From contig NZ_JACVXC010000002.1 of assembly GCF_014596935.1 (NCBI RefSeq), forward strand, positions 282,627 to 346,626: 64,000 nucleotides of DNA. Reading direction: 5' to 3'. The DNA comes from Aestuariibaculum suncheonense. GTDB taxonomy: Bacteria > Bacteroidota > Bacteroidia > Flavobacteriales > Flavobacteriaceae. A program made the translations under genes and the position numbers. A model generated the notes under the pieces. It did no database searches, was not told the DNA's origin, and saw only the letters and a list, made by a program, of their open reading frames with translations. Of the stretch, positions 44,323-52,976 are shown in pieces (positions within the stretch are counted from its first letter, which is position 1; every line of letters starts with the position of its first letter).

Positions 44323-47300
44323 TTATTTTTTGTAATATTTACTGTAACCACGGTAAGCAAAGAACCCTAATACAGCGACAATTCCACAAGCGATTCCAAT
44401 GAATTTTAAACTCACAATCTGGTCTCCACTCGCATAACTATGAAGTCCGGCTAAATAGAAATTCACGCCGAAATACGTCATCATAATACTAGCGAAAGCT
44501 ACAATAGACATTAAGTTATAAAACCAACGTCCGCGTAATCCCGGCACCAGACGCATGTGAATCACAAAAGCATACACCATAATACTAATTAAAGCCCAGG
44601 TTTCTTTAGGATCCCATCCCCAGTAACGCCCCCAGCTTTCGTTGGCCCACATACCTCCTAAAAAATTTCCTATGGTAAGCATGGTTAAACCAACAGTTAA
44701 GGCCATTTCATTAATAATGGTAAGCTCTTGAATATTTAAATCGAGTTTCTTTTTGTTCTTTTCATTAGTAAAAATCATTAATAATAACGACACTACCCCT
44801 AAAATCATTCCTAAAGTAAACGGACCATAACTTGCCACGATAACCGCTACGTGAATCATTAACCAGTAACTATTCAATACTGGTTGCAGGTTTGCAATTG
44901 CCGGATCCATCCAGTTCCAGTGCGCCACCATTAAAATCATAGATGTTACAAAAGCTGTAGCAGCTATAGTTAAATCACTTTTTCTTCCGAAAGCTAATCC
45001 GAAAAATGCGGTTGCCCAGGCTACGTAAATCATAGATTCGTAAGCATCACTCCAAGGCGCATGACCTGAAATATACCAACGCGCAATTAACCCGACGGTA
45101 TGTAATAGAAACAGACCAACAATAATCACTTTTAGAACCGTTACTGAAATGTTTAAAGCTTTACTTTTCTCTTTAAAAATTTGAATAATCAATAAAACAA
45201 ACAGCAAAGTACCAGAATACATATACCAGCTAAACAGCTTCTTAAAAATATCGTATTTGTTGTATAAAATTTCGGTTTTAATCTTTTTATCGCTTAACAT
45301 AACCGAACCTCCGTACTGATGTTGTGTTTTCTTAAACGCCTCTAATAATTTGGATACTTCTGAAAAATCTCCGGATTGTTTTGCTTGATTTAAAGTAAAT
45401 AAATAAGCTTTGAAACCATTTTTAATGAAGTTCCCGTATAAAGAATCCTGAATTTTATAGTTTCCGAATTTATAATCGTACGCTGATATCCATTTATTAT
45501 TTGGATCGTCAGGAATTGGAAATATCTTTAAAGACATTCCTTCTATCGTGTTGTACAGCAAATTAACGCGTTGATCGGCTTCCTTAAATTCCTTTTGAAA
45601 AGCATTTGGCGTTAACGCCTTATAAGCTTCATCTAAATATGGTGCTAATTTATAACGCCCTTGATCTGTGAAGAAGTCTGCTAAAGCTACATACTTCGCT
45701 TCTTTAGATACGCCGATAAGACTTCGAATAGAATCGTCTTTTTTAGCTTTTAAATAAATGATTGGCACGTTATACCAAAGCATTGGACTTTCCTGAATGG
45801 ATAAAAACACCTGATTGGCATCAAAATTTTCGTAAGTATCATTCTTACTCAGTTTACGCAACATCTCAGATGCATAAGTATTCACCGGCATCATACGTCC
45901 GCTTAAATCCTGAATAACCAAATGACCGAAATCTTCAGCCACTTCCTTAGGCGTAATATTGGCTGCTAAAACAGAATCAATTTGGGCCTTTGATGCTTTA
46001 TTGTGGTCATGCCCATCATGGTCTGAATGCGTTTGTGCAAAAGCATTCATTCCTAAACATAGTAACACCAAACTTAACAACTTTACTTTCTTGGATTTTA
46101 CTTTCTCAAGCATGACTTTTAATTCACCAAAACGAGAACCTTTAACAAATAATATAGCCATTAATCCGGCATATAATAAGAAATACCCAATGTAAGTTAA
46201 TAGCGTTCCCCAGTAATCATGGTTTACCGAAAGAATCGTTCCTTTTTCATCCGGATCGAAACTCGACTGAAAAAAACGATATCCACGGTGATCCAGAATG
46301 TTATTCATAAAAATTTTATAATCGAAGTTTCCTTCCTCCTCATCAATCACCGTCACTTTACTTGAAAACGCCGAATACCCTTTTTCTGTTCCCGGATAAC
46401 GTTCTGCTTCAAAATCGTTTAGTTTTATTGAAAATGGTAATTCCAATACTTTAGAACCGTATTTAAAGGCAAAATCTAACCCGCCGACTTTTATTTGCTT
46501 AAAGGCATTGTTCATTCCCATTCCGCCTAACAATCCAACACGTTGTGTTTCACCTCCAGTGGTTACTTTCAACACCACACCATCTGAATCATTTTTCAAT
46601 ATTTGTGATTTCTGAACAATATCAAATTCCCCCTTCACAACAGGCTTAGGAAATACCATTTGCATATCACCAATAACATAGCGCGAACGTAACATTAATG
46701 GCTGAATACTATCTTTAACCAGTTTCCCTTGGGCCATTGTCGCCATAACCATATACTCCCCTTCAAACGGCGATTCAATATTTAACTGGTCGTTTTCATA
46801 AGTAATATTAATCGCTCCGGGGGTTGGTTTGTTTAGCGCGAATAATACGTTGTGAATACTCTGAACTTCTCCAACTTTTAAAAAGTGGTTATGTGGAGCC
46901 CCGCCTCCGGCTTCTACTATTTTTAAATATTCCTCACCATCTTCGGCAGGCACAATATCTTCTTCTGCGCCTTTTACAAACTTCTCTAATTCAATGGTTA
47001 CTGGTTGCTGATCGTAACGTGTTTCAATTTTAAAATCATTATCCAAGCGACTTGAAAAATCGACCTTACGTTCTAGAGGCAAACGCTGTGGAACGCCATC
47101 AATTTCATAGTCACCATCAATATAAGTGGTTATATAAGTTTCTCTGGAAAGGAACGTGTTTTCTGTTGCTCCTTCACGAATCGCCATCATCCCTTCAAAA
47201 CTAATGTATCTTGTTATACCTGCTCCAACAATGATGAAAATGAACGCTAAATGCAGTAAAAGTGTTGCCCATTTTTCTTTTTTGTGTAACCTGTAACGGA

Positions 47301-47508
47301 AAATATTTCCGAAAAAATTGATTACAAAAAGTACCATGATACCTTCGAACCACCAGGTATTATAAATTAAATTTCTAGTATACGCTGTTGGCGAAGTTTC
47401 CTGCCCGGCATCTAAAAACGTACCGATGGCCATAGCTGCGGCAAAAGCAATAAATAAAATAGATGTTAGACGAGTTGAAAAAAGAATTTTGGAGAGTTTA
47501 TTTTGCAT
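44323..47508 (-). CDS. Fused system II cytochrome c assembly protein CcsBA (ResB-CcsA)
   Basis: 1,061 aa. Residues about 1-480 form the ResB/CcsB part: helices near 13-31, 52-70 and 83-100, a large periplasmic domain, then YWGTLLTYIGYFLLYAGLMAIL. A linker contains a histidine stretch (HSDHDGHDHN). After a second periplasmic portion, residues about 750-1061 are CcsA: eight helices with the haem-handling motif WGRYWGWDPKETWA and conserved His residues. Exports and attaches haem to apocytochromes c in the periplasm, as needed by the TsdA-like cytochrome. Single large gene. Confidence 0.93.
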   Translation of the reverse strand: MQNKLSKILFSTRLTSILFIAFAAAMAIGTFLDAGQETSPTAYTRNLIYNTWWFEGIMVLFVINFFGNIFRYRLHKKEKWATLLLHLAFIFIIVGAGITRYISFEGMMAIREGATENTFLSRETYITTYIDGDYEIDGVPQRLPLERKVDFSSRLDNDFKIETRYDQQPVTIELEKFVKGAEEDIVPAEDGEEYLKIVEAGGGAPHNHFLKVGEVQSIHNVLFALNKPTPGAINITYENDQLNIESPFEGEYMVMATMAQGKLVKDSIQPLMLRSRYVIGDMQMVFPKPVVKGEFDIVQKSQILKNDSDGVVLKVTTGGETQRVGLLGGMGMNNAFKQIKVGGLDFAFKYGSKVLELPFSIKLNDFEAERYPGTEKGYSAFSSKVTVIDEEEGNFDYKIFMNNILDHRGYRFFQSSFDPDEKGTILSVNHDYWGTLLTYIGYFLLYAGLMAILFVKGSRFGELKVMLEKVKSKKVKLLSLVLLCLGMNAFAQTHSDHDGHDHNKASKAQIDSVLAANITPKEVAEDFGHLVIQDLSGRMMPVNTYASEMLRKLSKNDTYENFDANQVFLSIQESPMLWYNVPIIYLKAKKDDSIRSLIGVSKEAKYVALADFFTDQGRYKLAPYLDEAYKALTPNAFQKEFKEADQRVNLLYNTIEGMSLKIFPIPDDPNNKWISAYDYKFGNYKIQDSLYGNFIKNGFKAYLFTLNQAKQSGDFSEVSKLLEAFKKTQHQYGGSVMLSDKKIKTEILYNKYDIFKKLFSWYMYSGTLLFVLLIIQIFKEKSKALNISVTVLKVIIVGLFLLHTVGLIARWYISGHAPWSDAYESMIYVAWATAFFGLAFGRKSDLTIAATAFVTSMILMVAHWNWMDPAIANLQPVLNSYWLMIHVAVIVASYGPFTLGMILGVVSLLLMIFTNEKNKKKLDLNIQELTIINEMALTVGLTMLTIGNFLGGMWANESWGRYWGWDPKETWALISIMVYAFVIHMRLVPGLRGRWFYNLMSIVAFASIMMTYFGVNFYLAGLHSYASGDQIVSLKFIGIACGIVAVLGFFAYRGYSKYYKK

Positions 47509-47534
47509 AATACGAACCCTTTTTTGAGGTCGTG

Positions 47535-47542
47535 CAAATTTA
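47535..47542 (-). promoter_or_regulatory. Minus-7 element of ccsBA
   Basis: On the minus strand, TAAATTTG fits TAnnTTTG and lies 27 bp upstream of the ATG. Confidence 0.4.
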
Positions 47543-47637
47543 AGTATTTCAATTAACTTAGAATTGTTAAAATTAGAAAGAATTGTTAATCAAATCCTAA
47601 TGTTTAAAACCTATCCAATAATAGTCGTACTTTAAAC

Positions 47638-48030
47638 TTACTCAGGTTGACGCGCTTTAAAAATTTCCATATAAAGAAAGGTTCCCATTTTTCGAGCACG
47701 ACGCTTGGCGTTTTCGGCATAATCGCCTTCAAACAGCTCATCAATAGTTTGAAACCATAAGTTTAACCACAGCCCGAAATGCTCGTTGGTAATACTATGA
47801 TTATTCGCTGCATCTACTTTTACATGTACTTCCAAAGGATTCCCTAAATACTTGGTTTTTAAAAACAAACTCGAATCCCAAAAGGTAGTTAGCTTTTCAA
47901 TATGAGCCTCCCAGTCGGAGATGACATTATTAAAAAACGGTCCTAAAACAGCATCTTGTCGAATTTTATCATAAAACGACGACACCAGTAAAAAAACATC
48001 TTCACGTGTTGTAATATCTTTTTTAGCCAT
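47638..48030 (-). CDS. Group III truncated haemoglobin
   Basis: 130 aa from ATG 48030 (an upstream in-frame TTG at 48039 overlaps the promoter). Group III layout: FYDKIRQDAVLGPFFNNVI, DWEAHIEKLTTFWDSSLF, LEVHVKVDAANNHSITNEHFGLWL with the proximal-His region, and LWFQTIDELFEGDYAENAKRRA. Cytoplasmic haem protein, thought to react with NO, O2 or peroxide; function in group III is poorly defined. Divergent from the DUF2520 gene with 59 bp between. Confidence 0.9.
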   Translation of the reverse strand: MAKKDITTREDVFLLVSSFYDKIRQDAVLGPFFNNVISDWEAHIEKLTTFWDSSLFLKTKYLGNPLEVHVKVDAANNHSITNEHFGLWLNLWFQTIDELFEGDYAENAKRRARKMGTFLYMEIFKARQPE

Positions 48031-48036
48031 AGTAAA

Positions 48037-48085
48037 CAAAGATAACCGATTCGGTTTTTATATCAGGCAATATTCTCTATTTTTG
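48037..48085. promoter_or_regulatory. Divergent promoters of trHb and DUF2520 genes
   Basis: Plus strand: TATTTTTG at 48078-48085, its G 5 bp before the ATG at 48090. Minus strand: TATCTTTG at 48044-48037, its G 7 bp before the ATG at 48030, with TTG 23 bp further upstream. Start sites would fall at or within a few bases of both start codons. Confidence 0.55.
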
Positions 48086-48089
48086 CAAT

Positions 48090-48857
48090 ATGATTTCAGT
48101 AGTAATTCTTGGTGCAGGCAATGTAGCCACACACTTATTCAAAGCTTTTAAAACAACAGAAACTATTAATGTTGTACAATGGTACAACCGTAATTCAGAT
48201 AGTTTAAACACTTACAAAAATGAGGTTGCTATTACCGACGATTTATCACAATTGGCTGAGGCTGATGTGTATATTGTTGCGGTGAGTGACGATGCTGTAA
48301 AAGGTTTAACAAAAAAGCTTCCGTTTGAAAACAGACTGGTCGTTCATACCTCTGGAACGGTAAAAATCAGTGATATTGATAAAAAGAATCGTCAAGGCGT
48401 ATTTTATCCACTGCAAAGTTTTAGTAAATCGGCCAAATTAGATTTCGCTAATGTGCCTATCTGTATTGAAGCCATTAAAAGTGAAGATTATCATTTACTC
48501 AAGGATATGGCTATTGCCATTGGAAGCCCAACTAAAAAAGTCAATACCGATCAGCGCAAAGTATTACACTTAGCGGCTGTTTTCGTAAACAACTTTACCA
48601 ATCAACTTTACCGTGTGGCTCATGAAATCACAGAAAGTGAAGGTGCCGAATTCGACTTATTAAAACCGCTTATTTTAGAAACTGCTAAAAAAGTTCAGGA
48701 ACTATCGCCATACATGGCACAAACGGGTCCGGCAAAACGCAACGATAAAAAAACACTGAATAATCACGCAAAACTGTTAACCAATAAACATCATAAAGAG
48801 ATTTATGATTTGCTAACAAAATCGATACAACATACCCATGGAAGAAAAAAGCTATAA
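48090..48857 (+). CDS. Rossmann-fold / DUF2520 dehydrogenase-like protein
   Basis: 255 aa. NAD(P)-binding start ISVVILGAGNVATHLFKAF, then DVYIVAVSDDAVKGL and VVHTSGTVKISDI; the C-terminal part (about 125-250) is the all-helical DUF2520 domain with LAAVFVNNFTNQLYRVA. Related in fold to pyrroline-5-carboxylate reductase and ketopantoate reductase. Substrate unknown. Its last 20 bases overlap the start of the KdsC-like gene, so translation is likely coupled. Confidence 0.85.
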   Translation: MISVVILGAGNVATHLFKAFKTTETINVVQWYNRNSDSLNTYKNEVAITDDLSQLAEADVYIVAVSDDAVKGLTKKLPFENRLVVHTSGTVKISDIDKKNRQGVFYPLQSFSKSAKLDFANVPICIEAIKSEDYHLLKDMAIAIGSPTKKVNTDQRKVLHLAAVFVNNFTNQLYRVAHEITESEGAEFDLLKPLILETAKKVQELSPYMAQTGPAKRNDKKTLNNHAKLLTNKHHKEIYDLLTKSIQHTHGRKKL

Positions 48858-49347
48858 AGAGTATTTACAACATATTACCACCTTCATTTTTGATGTTGAT
48901 GGTGTTTTAACGGACGGTTCATTAAACGTAACCTCAACAGGAGAATTATTGAGAACTATGAATGTTCGCGATGGTTTTGCCTTAAAATTCGCCGTGAATA
49001 CCGGTTATAATGTGGCTATAATTTCTGCAGGACAAAACGAAGGCGTAAAAGTTCGACTAGAGGCTTTAGGTGTAAATCCGGTTTATCTTGGTGCTAGTAA
49101 TAAAGCTGAACAATTTAAATCCTATATTGAAGCAAATAATATTAAAGCTGAAAATGTTTTATATATGGGTGACGACATTCCTGATCATGCTGTTATGCAA
49201 TTGGTTGGTTTACCAAGTTGCCCGCAGGACGCTGTTCCGGAAATAAAAAGTATTGCTAAATACATCTCACACAAAAAAGGTGGTGAAGGTGCCGTTCGCG
49301 ATGTTATTGAACAAGTTTTAAAAGTACAAGGGAAATGGGTGTTTTAG
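48838..49347 (+). CDS. KdsC-like HAD phosphatase (KDO-8-phosphate phosphatase)
   Basis: 169 aa, short cap-less HAD. FIFDVDGVLTDGSLNVTSTGE gives motif I; NVRDGFALKFAVNTGYNVAIIS motif II; motif IV is YMGDDIPDHAVM. This is the C0-type tetrameric KdsC family, which makes KDO for lipopolysaccharide core. The start overlaps the preceding gene by 20 bp; the next gene is 18 bp away. Confidence 0.9.
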   Translation: MEEKSYKEYLQHITTFIFDVDGVLTDGSLNVTSTGELLRTMNVRDGFALKFAVNTGYNVAIISAGQNEGVKVRLEALGVNPVYLGASNKAEQFKSYIEANNIKAENVLYMGDDIPDHAVMQLVGLPSCPQDAVPEIKSIAKYISHKKGGEGAVRDVIEQVLKVQGKWVF

Positions 49348-49365
49348 CCTTAAATCAATAAAACT

Positions 49366-49683
49366 TTGAAAAGAATCAGCAGACGGATTGCTAATAATTT
49401 TGGTTACATAGGTTTTGGAAATAACCAGAATGTATTTAACCAAAAATCAGCAATTCCGTTTTCTGATTTAAAAGACAAACTTCACAGAACCACACTCGAT
49501 CATCATCAGCTTGATTTTCATCATCATTCCCTTAGCAAAGCTGAAAAAGAAACCATAAAACAAAAAATCAGAAAAGAAGCTAAGCTGCAAAACAGGAAAA
49601 TTTTTGCTGTTTTTACAATACTTTTAATCGGCGTGTTATACTTCATTAAAACACTTATTGATAGTTTAATGTCTAATATCTAA
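49366..49683 (+). CDS. Small single-helix membrane protein, TTG start
   Basis: 105 aa from a TTG codon at 49366; no ATG occurs before residue 100 (in the C-terminal helix), so TTG is the only workable start. N-terminal half is polar and basic (KRISRRIANNFGYIGFGNN), the middle has a His-rich LDHHQLDFHHHSLSKAEKE, and one C-terminal membrane helix (about 80-101, IFAVFTILLIGVLYFIKTL). A protein of this type occurs at this locus in flavobacteria and is sometimes mislabelled riboflavin synthase beta-like. Function unknown. Confidence 0.7.
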   Translation: MKRISRRIANNFGYIGFGNNQNVFNQKSAIPFSDLKDKLHRTTLDHHQLDFHHHSLSKAEKETIKQKIRKEAKLQNRKIFAVFTILLIGVLYFIKTLIDSLMSNI

Positions 49684-49694
49684 AGCCCACACTC

Positions 49695-50609
49695 TTGAAG
49701 TATTTAAACCTTATACGCTGGAAAAACCTCCTGATGATTGTTATGGTGCAATTACTGATAAAATACGCACTTTTAGAACCTTATAGTGTTGACACAAGCT
49801 TGGATGGTTTAGGAATTTTCATATTGATACTGGCCACCATTTGTGTTGCTGCTGCCGGAAATATCATTAACGATATTTGCGACATCAATACCGATTTCAT
49901 CAACAAACCAGATAGACTGATTGTAAGTAAGACAGTTTCAGAACAAACGGCTTACAACCTGTTTATCGCCTTTAATGTTACAGGCGTTGGTTTAGGATAT
50001 TACTTGTCTTACAGCGTTGGTAAAAGTGGGTTCTTTGCGATTTTTGTTATCATTTCGGCTTTGCTGTATATTTATGCCACTTACTTAAAATCGTTGTTTT
50101 TAATAGGAAATCTAGTCATCTCGATTTTAGTTGCATGTAGTATTTTAATTGTTGGTTTATTTGATATACTACCTGCCGTTTCTGAAATAAATCAACAAAC
50201 GCAGCTATTCTTTTTCAAAATTATTTTCAACTATGCTCTGTTTGCCTTTATCATTAATTTACTTCGTGAAATTGTTAAAGATATTGAAGATATTGAAGGT
50301 GACACAAAAACAGGTATGCACACCTTACCCATAGTTATCGGACAAAAAAAAACAACTTATATTGTATTTGTGCTAACCATAATAACTACAGGTATTCTCT
50401 TTTTTTATGTATTCAATAGTCTGTACAAAAATATCATAGCTAGTCTTTATTTTCTTGGTTTCATTATTACTCCTTTAATCTTTATATCTATTAAAATTAT
50501 TGTTGCTGAAGATCAAAAAGCTTTCCATCAGGTAAGTAACCTCTTTAAAATAATTATGCTTTTCGGAATGCTTTCATTACTTTTATACAAGTATATTTTA
50601 CTTAAATAA
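49695..50609 (+). CDS. UbiA-family prenyltransferase (GGGP synthase-like), TTG start
   Basis: 304 aa from TTG at 49695; the reading frame and the first helix (YLNLIRWKNLLMIVMVQLL) require a start here. About eight to nine membrane helices. First Asp-rich motif NDICDINTDFINKPDR binds the Mg-diphosphate; the second is IVKDIEDIEGDTKTGMHTLP. Transfers a prenyl group to an acceptor; the subgroup is often annotated as geranylgeranylglycerol-phosphate geranylgeranyltransferase in Bacteroidota. Acceptor not determined. Its stop overlaps the maf start by one base. Confidence 0.9.
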   Translation: MKYLNLIRWKNLLMIVMVQLLIKYALLEPYSVDTSLDGLGIFILILATICVAAAGNIINDICDINTDFINKPDRLIVSKTVSEQTAYNLFIAFNVTGVGLGYYLSYSVGKSGFFAIFVIISALLYIYATYLKSLFLIGNLVISILVACSILIVGLFDILPAVSEINQQTQLFFFKIIFNYALFAFIINLLREIVKDIEDIEGDTKTGMHTLPIVIGQKKTTYIVFVLTIITTGILFFYVFNSLYKNIIASLYFLGFIITPLIFISIKIIVAEDQKAFHQVSNLFKIIMLFGMLSLLLYKYILLK

Positions 50610-51202
50610 TGTTAGACGAAAAACTAAAAAACCACCATATTATATTAGCCTCAGGTTCACCAAGACGACAAAATTTCTTTAAAAATCTGGGCTTAGATTT
50701 CGAAATTCGACTGAAACCAGTAAAAGAAGACTACCCGTCTCGTCTCACCCATTTTGAAATCAGTAATTATTTAGCTCAGCTGAAAGCTTTGCCGTATAAA
50801 GATGAACTTAAGTCTAACGACATTTTAATTACAAGCGACACTATTGTTTGGCATAACCATGAAGCTTTAGGAAAACCCGAAAATGAAACAGAAGCTTACG
50901 AAATGCTCAAATCATTAAGTGATAAGACCCATCAGGTGATTACTTCAGTTTGCTTTACAACCACAACTTCTGAAAAAACCTTGTATAGCATTACCGATGT
51001 CACTTTTAAAGCGTTAACCGAAGACGAAATATGGTATTACATTAATACCTGCAAACCTTTTGACAAAGCAGGTTCTTATGGTATTCAGGAATGGATTGGT
51101 CAAATTGGCGTTACCGAAATTAAAGGCTCATACTTCAACGTTATGGGTTTACCAACACACTTAGTTTACAAGACATTAAACAGTATTGCTGAAACGTTTT
51201 AA
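50609..51202 (+). CDS. maf: Maf-family nucleotide pyrophosphatase
   Basis: 197 aa. N-terminal ILASGSPRRQNFFKNLGLDFE is the Maf signature; TSDTIVWHNHEALGKPENETEA and KPFDKAGSYGIQEWIG complete the active site. Hydrolyses non-canonical or dTTP/UTP-type nucleotides to monophosphates, a house-cleaning role. Coupled to the UbiA gene by a TAATG overlap. Confidence 0.95.
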   Translation: MLDEKLKNHHIILASGSPRRQNFFKNLGLDFEIRLKPVKEDYPSRLTHFEISNYLAQLKALPYKDELKSNDILITSDTIVWHNHEALGKPENETEAYEMLKSLSDKTHQVITSVCFTTTTSEKTLYSITDVTFKALTEDEIWYYINTCKPFDKAGSYGIQEWIGQIGVTEIKGSYFNVMGLPTHLVYKTLNSIAETF

Positions 51203-51258
51203 ATATTTCTTTTAGAGATAAAAAAACAAGCTCATGTTTAATTTTAAAAATTCAAATT

Positions 51259-51798
51259 ATGGTTTTAGACTTACTACAAGACAATAAAAAAGAAATTATT
51301 CTTTCTGGAATTATTATCATCATATTACTGGTTATCTTCTACACTTTAAATTTTGCGGTCACCAAAATCGCCAAGAAAAGTGGTTTTAACGATGCCCGTA
51401 TTCGACTTGTAAGACGCTATATTCATGTCACGCTTTTCTTTACAGGGCTTATTTCATTGGCCTATATTTTTGGCACCGACTTTAAAGATTTAGCCGTTAT
51501 TTTCTCATCGGTGTTCGCGGTTATTGGTGTTGGCTTTGTGGCGGTTTGGTCTATTTTAAGCAACATCACTTCCGGAGTTATTATGTTTTTTAACTTTCCG
51601 CACAAAGTAGGCGATAAAATTAAAATTCACGATAGTGATTTCCCTATTATTGGAATAATTGAAGATATTGCCGCTTTTCATCTTCATTTAAGATTAGATA
51701 ATGGCGATCTGGTAACTTATCCTAATAATTTAATGTTACAACGCGCCGTAACACTCATAAAAAAGGATGCTATTGAAGATGATGCTGAAGCTGTTTAA
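51259..51798 (+). CDS. Small MscS-like mechanosensitive channel protein
   Basis: 179 aa. Helices near 14-34, 56-75 and the pore-lining helix 81-108 (AVIFSSVFAVIGVGFVAVWS, then ILSNITSGVIMFF), followed by the MscS beta domain (FPHKVGDKIKIHDSDFP, GIIEDIAAFHLHLRLDNGDLVTYPNN). It ends after the beta domain, without the C-terminal alpha/beta part of larger MscS. Inner-membrane tension or osmotic channel. 56 bp after maf, 20 bp before corA. Confidence 0.88.
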   Translation: MVLDLLQDNKKEIILSGIIIIILLVIFYTLNFAVTKIAKKSGFNDARIRLVRRYIHVTLFFTGLISLAYIFGTDFKDLAVIFSSVFAVIGVGFVAVWSILSNITSGVIMFFNFPHKVGDKIKIHDSDFPIIGIIEDIAAFHLHLRLDNGDLVTYPNNLMLQRAVTLIKKDAIEDDAEAV

Positions 51799-51818
51799 AT
51801 ATTCTATATATTTATAAC

Positions 51819-52886
51819 ATGGCTAAGAAAAGAACAAAAAAGCAACACAAAAAGTCTGGATTAGCACCGGGAAGTGTAATTTATACTGGCGATAAATCAG
51901 ATAAAAATCTGTTTATTGAAGTCTTCGATTATAATAAAGACCAGTGCATAGAAAAAGAATTACACAGCGTTGAAGAAGCTTTTGAATTTAAACTTACCGA
52001 CTGCGTTTCCTGGATTAATGTAAACGGACTTAACCATGTTGATTCTATTGAAAAAATAGGTACACATTACAATCTTCACCCCTTGGTTATTGAAGATTTA
52101 GTAAGCATTTCACAACGTCCAAAAATTGATGAATATGAAGATTATTTGTTTGTTGTTCTCAAAATGCTACACCTTGATGCCGAAGAAAAACTCAATTATG
52201 AGCAGGTTAGTTTCATTTTAGGATCGAATTACGTGTTATCGTTTCAGGAATCTGAAGGCGATGTTTTTGGTTCGGTGAGAGAACGTATTCGTCAAGGCAA
52301 AGGACGTGTTCGAACCATGCAATCTGATTATCTGCTTTATATTCTTATGGACGCCATCGTTGATGAATATTTTAGTGTTATTGAAACTTTAGGTGATAAA
52401 ATTGAAGATTTAGAAACCGATATTTTTGAAGGAAGTATTGAAGAGTCAGCCACCAAAGATATTCAGGAACTAAAAAAAGAAGTGTTAAAAGTAAGACGCT
52501 CCATTTTCCCGCTTCGCGAAGTAATAAACCGGATTGAAAAACACGAAAGCGCATTAATTCAGCAACGCACTAAAACTTATTACAGAGACATTTACGACCA
52601 TTTAATTCAAGTTACAGAAAACATTGATATTTATCGTGAAATGCTTTGGAGTTTAATGGACATGTACATGACCACCATTAGCAACAAGATGAACGAGGTC
52701 ATGAAAGTACTTACCATCATGGCTTCCATCTTCATCCCGCTAACCTTTATTGCAGGTATTTACGGTATGAATTTCGATTACATTCCCGAACTGCATTACA
52801 AATACTCATATTTTATTCTATGGGGTGTTATGATTGCGCTTTTCATTGCCATGCTATTTTATTTTAAGCGTAAAAAATGGCTGTAA
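51819..52886 (+). CDS. corA: CorA magnesium/cobalt transporter
   Basis: 355 aa. Basic N-terminus, cytoplasmic funnel domain (SWINVNGLNHVDSIEKIG; VIEDLVSISQRPKIDEYEDYLFVVLKM), long stalk helix, then two C-terminal helices with the diagnostic GMN motif in YGMNFDYIPEL and a basic FKRKKWL end. Imports Mg2+ or Co2+ as a pentamer. 20 bp after the MscS-like gene. Confidence 0.95.
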   Translation: MAKKRTKKQHKKSGLAPGSVIYTGDKSDKNLFIEVFDYNKDQCIEKELHSVEEAFEFKLTDCVSWINVNGLNHVDSIEKIGTHYNLHPLVIEDLVSISQRPKIDEYEDYLFVVLKMLHLDAEEKLNYEQVSFILGSNYVLSFQESEGDVFGSVRERIRQGKGRVRTMQSDYLLYILMDAIVDEYFSVIETLGDKIEDLETDIFEGSIEESATKDIQELKKEVLKVRRSIFPLREVINRIEKHESALIQQRTKTYYRDIYDHLIQVTENIDIYREMLWSLMDMYMTTISNKMNEVMKVLTIMASIFIPLTFIAGIYGMNFDYIPELHYKYSYFILWGVMIALFIAMLFYFKRKKWL

Positions 52887-52947
52887 ATGCAGACTATTTT
52901 AACGTTAAAGAAACTTTAAAACCATCGTTTACCGCTATTTACTTTGG

Positions 52948-52955
52948 TATATTTG
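52948..52955 (+). promoter_or_regulatory. Minus-7 element of the PIG-L operon
   Basis: TATATTTG fits TAnnTTTG, 21 bp before the ATG at 52977. It lies inside the frame that a start at 52944 would use, which supports the later start. Confidence 0.5.
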
Positions 52956-52976
52956 GATTTAGCTAACAACTTAACC

